Positions 57,576-64,000 of a stretch of DNA of 64,000 nucleotides are shown piece by piece. The stretch lies in NCBI RefSeq assembly GCF_003482105.1, contig NZ_QULM01000006.1, positions 62,001 to 126,000 of the forward strand, in the 5' to 3' direction. Origin of the DNA: Coprococcus sp. OM04-5BH. GTDB lineage: Bacteria; Bacillota; Clostridia; Lachnospirales; Lachnospiraceae. The notes under the pieces were generated by a model that worked only from the letters and a program-made list of their open reading frames with translations, searched no databases and was not told the DNA's origin. The position numbers and the translations under genes are program-made. Position 1 is the stretch's first letter, and each line of letters opens with the position of its first letter.

Positions 57576-58892
57576 CTAATCAAACCACACATTTATATCT
57601 ACCGGTGCTTCTATGCCGGGAACACTTCCCTCATATGTATACTGCCATCCGGTGAATTTATATGGGAAATACGGAACATTTGCATATTGTGCAACCCACA
57701 GTTCGTACTCGCCAAGTCTGTCAATATCCATATTCTGCACAAACCAGTTTCTGCTGGCATATATCATCGGTGTATGCCCGGACGCCTTTATGGTTTCGCA
57801 GAAGCCCACAATAGCATCAGTCCTGTCGGAATTAGATATATCATTTGCACGGGCATTGCTGTCATTTACATACTCTGTATCAATGACCACAGGATAGGTG
57901 ACATTGTAATCCTCAATAAGAGACAATACATAATTTGCCTCCTCGACACCCTCGTCATAATTTATCGCTTCCGTGAAGAAATACACACCCATAGGCACCT
58001 TATTTTCCTGGGCGCCCTTGAGATTATCCTCATACCTGGAGTCTGTGTCAAGCTTTCCCTCAGAACCATAGCCTCTGTAGCCCACACGAATCATGGCAAA
58101 ATCTATATTCCTGCTATCAGCGACCGCCTTCCAGTCAATGTCCCCCTGATAAGAGGATACGTCAATACCAACCTTTGTATCAGAAATATCTTCACTGCTG
58201 TAATGAAGGTAGCCGTCATCTCCGGTAACGAAATTCTCCATGTCCAGATTATGTCTCGGAACCTTGTCACTTATCTTGTAGAGCTGAGCCGTCTCCCTGT
58301 TGTCCCCAAGTACTATGTAGCTGGAATAAACAAAATTCCAGTAAGTTTCATAAGACAGGTTTGTAACCTCAGATACTCCCAGATCAAGCTTACGATCAAA
58401 TGCCTCTATTGCGTCAGGCTTTGAATGAAGCAGGTTGAGATTTATTCCTATAAGCACTCCTGCGGCTATTCCGATAAGCAGTACCAGTACCCCCTTGGAA
58501 AGCGAACCTCTTTTACGTTTTCCATATGCTCTCTCCGGATAATCCTCCCGGTACCGTCTGTACGCATTTGTATCATTACTTTCCTCTGCCACCGGACGCC
58601 TTCTTGGTGCTTCGCCGGTTCCCTCTGCCACCGGACGTCTTCTCGGCGCTTCACCGCCAACTGCTCCTGCCGGACGCCTTCTCGGTGCTTCGCCGGTTCC
58701 CTCTGCCACCGGACGCCTTCTCGGTGCTTCGCCATCACCTGCTCCTGCCGGGTGTCTCCTTGGTGTTCCGTCTGCGTTCGTTGCTCCTGCCGGGCGTCTC
58801 CTTGGTGTTTCACCACCGCCCGCTCCTGCCGGACGTCTTCCCTGTGCCGGCTTTGGTATATTGTCATTTCTTATATTGTCATCTTCTACCAT
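57576..58892 (-). CDS. GH25 lysozyme, membrane-anchored, with cytosolic Arg/Pro repeat tail
   Basis: The 438-residue protein has a cytosolic N-terminal tail of about 120 residues made of repeats like RRRPVAEGTGEAP and RRRPAGA, then a membrane span (about residues 130-150, GVLVLLIGIAAGVLIGI). Outside the cell lies the GH25 muramidase domain: the catalytic Asp in KVGIDVSSYQGDIDW and the DxE motif in VVIDTEYV. It should cut peptidoglycan between MurNAc and GlcNAc. The start is the ATG eight bases after AGGTGAG; an earlier GTG is weak. It follows the fusion gene by 12 bases. Confidence 0.88.
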   Translation of the reverse strand: MVEDDNIRNDNIPKPAQGRRPAGAGGGETPRRRPAGATNADGTPRRHPAGAGDGEAPRRRPVAEGTGEAPRRRPAGAVGGEAPRRRPVAEGTGEAPRRRPVAEESNDTNAYRRYREDYPERAYGKRKRGSLSKGVLVLLIGIAAGVLIGINLNLLHSKPDAIEAFDRKLDLGVSEVTNLSYETYWNFVYSSYIVLGDNRETAQLYKISDKVPRHNLDMENFVTGDDGYLHYSSEDISDTKVGIDVSSYQGDIDWKAVADSRNIDFAMIRVGYRGYGSEGKLDTDSRYEDNLKGAQENKVPMGVYFFTEAINYDEGVEEANYVLSLIEDYNVTYPVVIDTEYVNDSNARANDISNSDRTDAIVGFCETIKASGHTPMIYASRNWFVQNMDIDRLGEYELWVAQYANVPYFPYKFTGWQYTYEGSVPGIEAPVDINVWFD

Positions 58893-58904
58893 TATCTGTC
58901 TCAC

Positions 58905-60653
58905 CTAATCTGTTTCTATATATCGTTCCCTTCCAAGTCGAAGGTGAATTAGTTTATCGTATTTTCTTTTTATCTTGTGTCGAAGTTTCCTTGTTACATC
59001 TCTGCCGAACAACTGCTCTGCCATTTTCTCATCAAGCAATGGAATATCCTTTATGATCTTGTATCTCGGATTCCAGTCATACAGATTACTTATGCAGTTA
59101 TCTATACTGATCCTGATACGTGGCTTGTTTTCACTCTTTATGATACGCTCTGCATTCCATTTTCTCTTGCCAACAGAATTCTTAATGTCAAATACAACTT
59201 CTGCCCCTTGATATCTTTTGTATATCTCTGCCAGAAGCCTTTTTAATTTCTTCTCATCAAAGAGCTTCATTACATCAGAACATACAAATAATATTCCAAG
59301 TCCCTTTTTATACTTGATCTGGTCAAGCCATGAGAAATCAAGAATTGATTTATCAATGTTAAATTCCCTGTCACGGGTCCCCAGATATTTATGTCTTATG
59401 GCAATCCTCTCCGGAAGGTCCACGTTATACCATTTTATCCTGGTATTGTCCAGTCTCTCAAACATGGTATCCATCTCAGAACCTACATTTACAATAACCC
59501 CGTCCGGATACCTGTTTATAAAGCACCTTACCTCCTCATCCATGGCCAGTATGCGGCCAAAGCACATTGCCTTGTCATACAGACTTATCCCGGAATTGAA
59601 ATCCTTGTATTCCACGTGGAATTTATCTGCCAGTCTTACGGATGTCTGATCACTATATATCTTGGAATACCTCTCTGACAGCAGTGCCCTCACCCATACC
59701 GACTGTTTCACATCATAAGGTATGCTCTGGTTCTTCTCGGTTATACAGTTTATAAGCTTCTTGGTTATCATCCTGCACTCTGGGATCTCCTGATGTTCAA
59801 CATAGTCATGAACAATATTGTTAAACACATAATAGTGCACAATGGTCTGATAATTCTTTAACTTCTCATACAAAGCCGTGGAATAGCCGTTAAGCATATC
59901 CTGAGCTACGGAAAATATATCTATCTCATCACATATATCGGTAAAATCGCTTTCCAGAGGGCACAAAAGATCAGGATCCATAACATCGTTTCCGATCCAG
60001 TATTCCCTAAGAAAGCTCTTTATGCCATATGTGTAGTAATATCCGTGATAATTGGCATCTGCGTCTATGACCATTTTCTCAAGACGCCTGTCCTTGTAGC
60101 CTGCATCCACAAATGGCGACAGAAGCACCAGCTTATCCGGGCGTCTGCCCCCGTGCTTCCACTGCATCAATGCCAGAGACAAAGCCATTCCGCCACCACA
60201 CTCTTCTCCAAGGATGGTGACCTGTTCGTACTGTTTTCTGCCATTCATCTTATCATAGGCATTCTTTAACATAGCAAAACATTCCATTCCCGAATGTTCC
60301 GGTGTCAGCGGATATATAGGAACCACCACCTCATATCCCGTGCCCGCTGCAAGCTTCGCTGCAAATTCCCACTGCTTCTTATTTATCTCCATGCAGAAGC
60401 CGCCCCCATGTATAAACATTATGGCTCTCTCCGGGGCAACTCCCCTTTTATTTATATAAAAGCTTACGCCATCCTTGTCATATACCGGTTTCACCTCCAC
60501 ATCATAGCCGAAATTTCTGGGCGGATTGTAGTCCTCAAGCTTTCTGTGCCTCAAAACAATCCTACGGATATCACCGGATTTCATATGGCGGTCATTAAAC
60601 ATTACTCCTTTTAACTTGTCAATAAAAATTGCTGTATTATTCTTGCTTCCCAA
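58905..60653 (-). CDS. Fusion of an alpha/beta-hydrolase (nucleophile lost) and an LCMT-type methyltransferase
   Basis: Residues 1-320 resemble a hormone-sensitive-lipase-type hydrolase: HGGG oxyanion motif at 82-85, GEECGGG at 149-155 where GDSAGGG is expected, so Glu151 replaces the Ser nucleophile; Asp252 and His282 of the triad may remain. Residues about 350-560 look like the leucine carboxyl methyltransferase family: NVGSEMDTMFERLD (389-402), then KWYNVDLPE. The start is TTG behind GGGTGAG. A small-molecule carboxyl or hydroxyl methyltransferase with an inactive, substrate-holding esterase half is one possibility. It lies upstream of the GH25 gene in the same transcription unit. Confidence 0.8.
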   Translation of the reverse strand: MGSKNNTAIFIDKLKGVMFNDRHMKSGDIRRIVLRHRKLEDYNPPRNFGYDVEVKPVYDKDGVSFYINKRGVAPERAIMFIHGGGFCMEINKKQWEFAAKLAAGTGYEVVVPIYPLTPEHSGMECFAMLKNAYDKMNGRKQYEQVTILGEECGGGMALSLALMQWKHGGRRPDKLVLLSPFVDAGYKDRRLEKMVIDADANYHGYYYTYGIKSFLREYWIGNDVMDPDLLCPLESDFTDICDEIDIFSVAQDMLNGYSTALYEKLKNYQTIVHYYVFNNIVHDYVEHQEIPECRMITKKLINCITEKNQSIPYDVKQSVWVRALLSERYSKIYSDQTSVRLADKFHVEYKDFNSGISLYDKAMCFGRILAMDEEVRCFINRYPDGVIVNVGSEMDTMFERLDNTRIKWYNVDLPERIAIRHKYLGTRDREFNIDKSILDFSWLDQIKYKKGLGILFVCSDVMKLFDEKKLKRLLAEIYKRYQGAEVVFDIKNSVGKRKWNAERIIKSENKPRIRISIDNCISNLYDWNPRYKIIKDIPLLDEKMAEQLFGRDVTRKLRHKIKRKYDKLIHLRLGRERYIETD

Positions 60654-60734
60654 ATACTCACCCTACCTGACTCCCATGTTAGTCACTATTCTTACATATG
60701 AACCATATTTATTCAAGTTAATGACATAAAAAAG

Positions 60735-60762
60735 TTGCAATATAAGATTTTTATGATATATT
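60735..60762 (+). promoter_or_regulatory. Promoter of panD
   Basis: TTGCAA and TATATT are 16 bases apart; the ATG follows about 58 bases later behind AAAGAGG. Confidence 0.6.
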
Positions 60763-60819
60763 GTTAGTGTTTAGTCCAAAGTTATTTCGAATATACAGAT
60801 ACAGAAAGAGGCAGTACAC

Positions 60820-61203
60820 ATGAACATTACAATGTTAAAAAGCAAGATACATCGAGCTGTTGTCAAGCAGGCCGATTTAAACTATGTAGGAAGTATCACT
60901 GTTGATCTCGAGCTTCTTAAGGCTTCCGGGATCATGGAGTATGAGCTCGTCCAGATCGTAGATGTGGAAAACGGCAACCGTTTTGAGACATACACAATAG
61001 CAGGCGAAGCAGGCTCCGGAATGATATGTTTAAATGGTGCAGCAGCAAGACAGGTAGCTGTAGGTGATCATATAATCATAATGTGCTATGCACAGATGAC
61101 TCCAAAAGAGGCGTCAGACCATCTTCCAACTGTTGTATTTGTAAATGAAGACAACTCCATTAAGAAGATAACAAGCTACGAGAAGCACGGAGAGATAGGA
61201 TAA
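60820..61203 (+). CDS. panD: Aspartate 1-decarboxylase
   Basis: It makes beta-alanine for pantothenate and CoA synthesis. The 127-residue proenzyme cleaves itself at Gly24-Ser25 (NYVGSITVD), creating the pyruvoyl group on Ser25. Lys9 (LKSKIHRA) and Tyr58 (ETYTI) fit the family. [18 protein letters not shown] is conserved. panB and panC are not nearby. The stop codon abuts the convergent neighbour. Confidence 0.97.
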   Translation: MNITMLKSKIHRAVVKQADLNYVGSITVDLELLKASGIMEYELVQIVDVENGNRFETYTIAGEAGSGMICLNGAAARQVAVGDHIIIMCYAQMTPKEASDHLPTVVFVNEDNSIKKITSYEKHGEIG

Positions 61204-61473
61204 TCATTTATCCCCGGCCCCTCTCCTCTCGTCAGCCTTAATTTTTCTCATATGTTCGGCAGCCTTCTCCCTAATATGATATATATCTTTATTATAGGCA
61301 TGAGGCTCATTGTATCTTCCACGATGAGGAATCAATCCATGGTTTTCCATGGATTTTTTATTCTCCTCATCATCTGCCAGATATTTTTCATTATCAAGAT
61401 CTCTTCCCACAGGGCCGCCATTCTCCATGACACCCTTTAATATCTTCTTATTGTAAGCCAGTTTTTTCTCCAA
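61204..61473 (-). CDS. Small charged protein in the PPK2 operon, unknown
   Basis: I do not recognise this 89-residue protein. It is hydrophilic, Lys/Glu/Asp-rich, with HIREKAAEHMRKIKADERRG at the C-terminus likely helical. Its start is a TTG seven bases after GAGG, 15 bases after the PPK2 gene, so it is probably co-translated with it. It ends in direct contact with the panD stop from the other strand. Coding status is fairly likely but unproven. Confidence 0.55.
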   Translation of the reverse strand: MEKKLAYNKKILKGVMENGGPVGRDLDNEKYLADDEENKKSMENHGLIPHRGRYNEPHAYNKDIYHIREKAAEHMRKIKADERRGAGDK

Positions 61474-61488
61474 ATCACTTACCTCACA

Positions 61489-62961
61489 TTATTTTTCCAG
61501 TCTTTTTTCTATGGCATCAATTATTATATTTAATGCCTTTATCCTTGCATATTTCTTATCATTTGACTCAAGTATATGCCAAGGGGCAAATACCGTACTG
61601 GTCTTCTCAAACATTTCATCCACTGCACGCTCGTACTGATCCCACTTCTCCCTGTTTCGCCAGTCCTCATCTGTGATCTTCCACTGCTTTGCCGGTGTAT
61701 TCTGCCTGAGATTAAAACGCTCAAGCTGGGTATCCTTATCAATATCCACCCAGAACTTCACAACCACCGCACCCCAGTCGTACAGTTCCTTCTCAAATTC
61801 ATTTATCTCGTTATAGGCTCTTCTCCAGTCATTTTCACTGCAGAAGCCCTCAATACGCTCGACCATGACCCTGCCGTACCAGGTTCTGTCAAATATAGCC
61901 ACATGTCCTGTCTTCGGAAGTCTTGTCCAGAATCTCCAGAGATAATGTCTCGCCTTCTCATGAGGCTCCGGGCTGGCAATAGGATTTACTACATAGCCTC
62001 TTGCGTCCAGTGCAGCAGCAACTCTCTTTATATTTCCGCCCTTTCCTGCTGCATCATAGCCCTCATAAGCTATGATCACAGGGACCTTTCGTCTGTATAG
62101 CTCATTGTGAAGTCTGCCTAACTTCTCCTGACATTTGTCAAGCAGCTTGTCATACTCCTCATCTGTCAGGCTCTTATCCAGATCAACCTCAGCAAGCTTA
62201 GGCATCTTCACCATAGGGAAGATATTCTGAATTATAGGAACTGCGACTCCGTTGTTCGTAAGTGCAGTATCTATTCCCTGATTTAAAAGCTCAAGAATCT
62301 GAAGCTCAGCCCACTTCCTGTCACTTCCGTCTATGAGATACCATGGAGCATTTGACACATTTGTATCATCCAGATACTTATTGTAAGCCTTACAATATTT
62401 CTTATAATGCCTGTTCTGATACAGGTCTTCCTTACTCACCCTCCAGGATGTATTCTTATGAGCCTCCAGAGTTTCAAGTCTCTCCTTCTGCACATCCTTA
62501 TCGATATGAAAGAAGAACTTCATAACCAGATAGCCATTGTCCGTAAGAGTCCTCTCAAATCTCTTGATACTATCAACTCTCTCCTTGTACTTTCCGTCGG
62601 AGAGCCTGTCATGAACCCGGTCAGAGACCACCTCTTCCACCCAGCCACCGTCTAAGAATACAAATCTTCCGGCTTCAGGTATCCTTTCGAAGTACCTGCA
62701 CAGGAAAGGCTTTCTCATTTCCTCCTCTGTAGGACTCTTCATGGTATCTACACTGTAAAATCTCGGATCCATGTTCTTGATTATCTTGCCAAGGACACTT
62801 CCCTTTCCCGCTGCGCCAAAGCCCTCAAACAATACAAACACAGGAACCTTTCCGTCCCTTATCTTAAGCTGCCTCTCTGCAAGCCCCTCTCTTGCAGCTT
62901 CAAGGCGGCTCTCAAGCTCCTCCTGCTCCGGCCTTTTTACCTTGCTCCATTCATTGATCAT
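61489..62961 (-). CDS. pap: Two-domain PPK2, polyphosphate:AMP phosphotransferase type
   Basis: The 490-residue enzyme has two PPK2 modules; the class II form converts AMP to ADP with polyphosphate. Walker A motifs are GFGAAGKGS at 47-55 and GYDAAGKGG at 301-309. The second module has the catalytic FDRTWYGRVMVERIEGF; the first instead reads LDGGWVEEVVSDR, so only the C-terminal half looks fully canonical, as in other two-domain members. The small protein gene follows. The ATG has GGGGG at seven bases. Confidence 0.9.
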   Translation of the reverse strand: MINEWSKVKRPEQEELESRLEAAREGLAERQLKIRDGKVPVFVLFEGFGAAGKGSVLGKIIKNMDPRFYSVDTMKSPTEEEMRKPFLCRYFERIPEAGRFVFLDGGWVEEVVSDRVHDRLSDGKYKERVDSIKRFERTLTDNGYLVMKFFFHIDKDVQKERLETLEAHKNTSWRVSKEDLYQNRHYKKYCKAYNKYLDDTNVSNAPWYLIDGSDRKWAELQILELLNQGIDTALTNNGVAVPIIQNIFPMVKMPKLAEVDLDKSLTDEEYDKLLDKCQEKLGRLHNELYRRKVPVIIAYEGYDAAGKGGNIKRVAAALDARGYVVNPIASPEPHEKARHYLWRFWTRLPKTGHVAIFDRTWYGRVMVERIEGFCSENDWRRAYNEINEFEKELYDWGAVVVKFWVDIDKDTQLERFNLRQNTPAKQWKITDEDWRNREKWDQYERAVDEMFEKTSTVFAPWHILESNDKKYARIKALNIIIDAIEKRLEK

Positions 62962-63011
62962 AATGTAACCCCCTTTTTTGAACCTGTCTGTTGTTGTTTT
63001 TCAAGTTCTAT

Positions 63012-64000
63012 TTAATCCATAAGCTTGTCTGCCAGTTCCTCAAGCTTTGCCTCATCGGCAGCTTTGAGGGCCGACTTCACTGTAACAACATCCTCGATAA
63101 TATTTATATTCTTCATGGCGGCCATCTGCTCCTTCATGAGCTTTCCTGACATAGGTGCCCATGAACCATTTTCAATAAATCCTACTGTACGGTTCTGGTA
63201 TGCCTTTGACTTGAGATGATATATGAAGTCCATCATAACAGGCATGAGTCCACCATCATAGGTAGGGCTTGCAAGCACCATACGGTCATATCTGAAAGCA
63301 TCCTCCACGCACTCTGCCATATCCTCTCTTGCCAGATCTGATACAACAACCTTAGGACATCCCTTCTCCTTAAGGAGCTCTGCCAGCTTCTTTGCGGCAT
63401 TTCCTGTATTGCCGTGAAGAGTTGAGTAGGCAATAAATACCCCCTTATCCTCAGGCTCATAAGATGACCAGGTCTTGTAAAGGTTGATGTAATATCCAAG
63501 GTCTTCCTTAAGGATAGGTCCATGCAGTGAGCATATTATCTGTATGTCGAGATTTTCAGCCTTCTTTAAGAGCGCCTGTACCGGCATACCATACTTGCCC
63601 ACGATATTGAAATAATATCTTCTTGCCTCACATGCCCAGTCCTCGTCTGTGTCAAGAGTTCCGAACTTGCCGAAGGCATCTGCTGCGAATAAAACCTTCT
63701 CCGCAGACTCATAGGTCACCATTACCTCAGGCCAGTGTACCATAGGTGCCATGACAAAGTTCAGCTTATGCACACCTGTGTCAAACGGCTCGCTGCCGTC
63801 TACTGTTATGGTTCTTCCCGTAAGATCTATATCCGGGAAGAAATTAGGTATCATTGCAAGAAGCTTGGCATTGGACACGACCTTAAGCTCCGGATATCTC
63901 TTAAGAACCTCTGTAAGGTTTGCGCTGTGATCCGGCTCAAGATGGCTCATAACAAGGTAATCAGGCTGTCTGCCCTTTAATACCTCATCAAGGTTTGCAT
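63012..64000 (-). CDS. fprA: A-type flavodiiron protein (N-terminal part cut by window edge)
   Basis: Flavodiiron proteins reduce oxygen or NO in strict anaerobes. The visible 329 codons start inside the metallo-beta-lactamase-like domain at NLDEVLKGRQPDYLVMSHLE, carrying the diiron HxExDH motif (SHLEPDHSAN), and later ligands in MVHWPEV and CSLHGPIL. From about 150 residues further the flavodoxin domain appears: IAYSTLHGNTGNAAKK for FMN binding, then LASPTYDGGLMPVM. There is no rubredoxin domain at the C-terminus. Confidence 0.93.
   Translation of the reverse strand, partial: ANLDEVLKGRQPDYLVMSHLEPDHSANLTEVLKRYPELKVVSNAKLLAMIPNFFPDIDLTGRTITVDGSEPFDTGVHKLNFVMAPMVHWPEVMVTYESAEKVLFAADAFGKFGTLDTDEDWACEARRYYFNIVGKYGMPVQALLKKAENLDIQIICSLHGPILKEDLGYYINLYKTWSSYEPEDKGVFIAYSTLHGNTGNAAKKLAELLKEKGCPKVVVSDLAREDMAECVEDAFRYDRMVLASPTYDGGLMPVMMDFIYHLKSKAYQNRTVGFIENGSWAPMSGKLMKEQMAAMKNINIIEDVVTVKSALKAADEAKLEELADKLMD

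Noticed and set aside
1..64000. CRISPR arrays, tRNA or rRNA genes, prophage or plasmid functions
   Set aside because: No repeat-spacer pattern, cloverleaf, rRNA core sequence, integrase or replication protein was recognised anywhere in the window.

Overview
The window looks like chromosomal DNA of a low-GC Gram-positive anaerobe of class Clostridia, most likely a gut Lachnospiraceae. This is inferred from the ribosomal proteins, AGGAGG-type ribosome binding sites, sigma-A-like promoters, a CIRCE/HrcA site, an A-type flavodiiron protein and a bile-salt-hydrolase-like enzyme. A Coprococcus-like genus is possible but cannot be proven from the sequence alone. Most genes lie on the minus strand, in the order rplJ-rplL-rpoB-rpoC-rpsL-rpsG-fusA-tuf and then, about 35 kb later, the S10 operon (rpsJ to rplE). 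In many Firmicutes these blocks are nearly contiguous, so the 6.5-41.4 kb stretch is an accessory block lodged between tuf and rpsJ.

Region by region. 0-6.5 kb: S10 operon with its own promoter, a folded leader, and a tandem hairpin pair between rpsJ and rplC. 6.5-9.4 kb: an NYN/LOTUS-type protein, a methyltransferase gene broken by one in-frame TGA, and an 800-bp gene-free stretch full of palindromes and repeats. 9.4-14.6 kb: an RlmK-type methyltransferase, citrate synthase, a phosphoesterase, and a cytosolic ParB-like/BMP-domain fusion. 14.6-18.6 kb: a possible small RNA, a prion-like Q/N-rich membrane protein with a near-identical 114-nt repeat, its membrane-anchored partner, and a CmpB-type membrane protein. 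18.6-23.5 kb: DnaJ-like and Hsp20 chaperones (Hsp20 under CIRCE), an alanine/sodium symporter with an inserted domain, and TrmO.

23.5-35.4 kb holds the most unusual system: a two-component regulator followed by an eight-gene run of three paralogous lipoproteins, two membrane proteins, an ABC ATPase, a large secreted anchored protein and a small membrane protein. The last lipoprotein was created by a tandem duplication that left a scar of the permease start. 35.4-41.5 kb: a cytidylate-kinase-like protein, a FadR-type GntR regulator with a putative shared operator at its own promoter and at lrgAB, lrgAB, then a pyridoxamine kinase/TIGR04076/bile salt hydrolase operon and a NUDIX hydrolase. A dispersed palindromic repeat precedes four of the genes in this part.

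41.5-55.6 kb: tuf, fusA, rpsG, rpsL, rpoC, rpoB, rplL and rplJ, with an L10 leader, a terminator before rpoB, and an rpsL promoter whose -10 box is embedded in the rpoC terminator. 55.6-64 kb: acylphosphatase, a GH13 amylase, a GH25 lysozyme with a cytosolic repeat tail, a fused pseudo-esterase/O-methyltransferase, panD, a two-domain PPK2 polyphosphate:AMP phosphotransferase with a small companion, and the C-terminal part of a flavodiiron protein. No tRNA, rRNA, CRISPR array, phage module or intact transposase was recognised.
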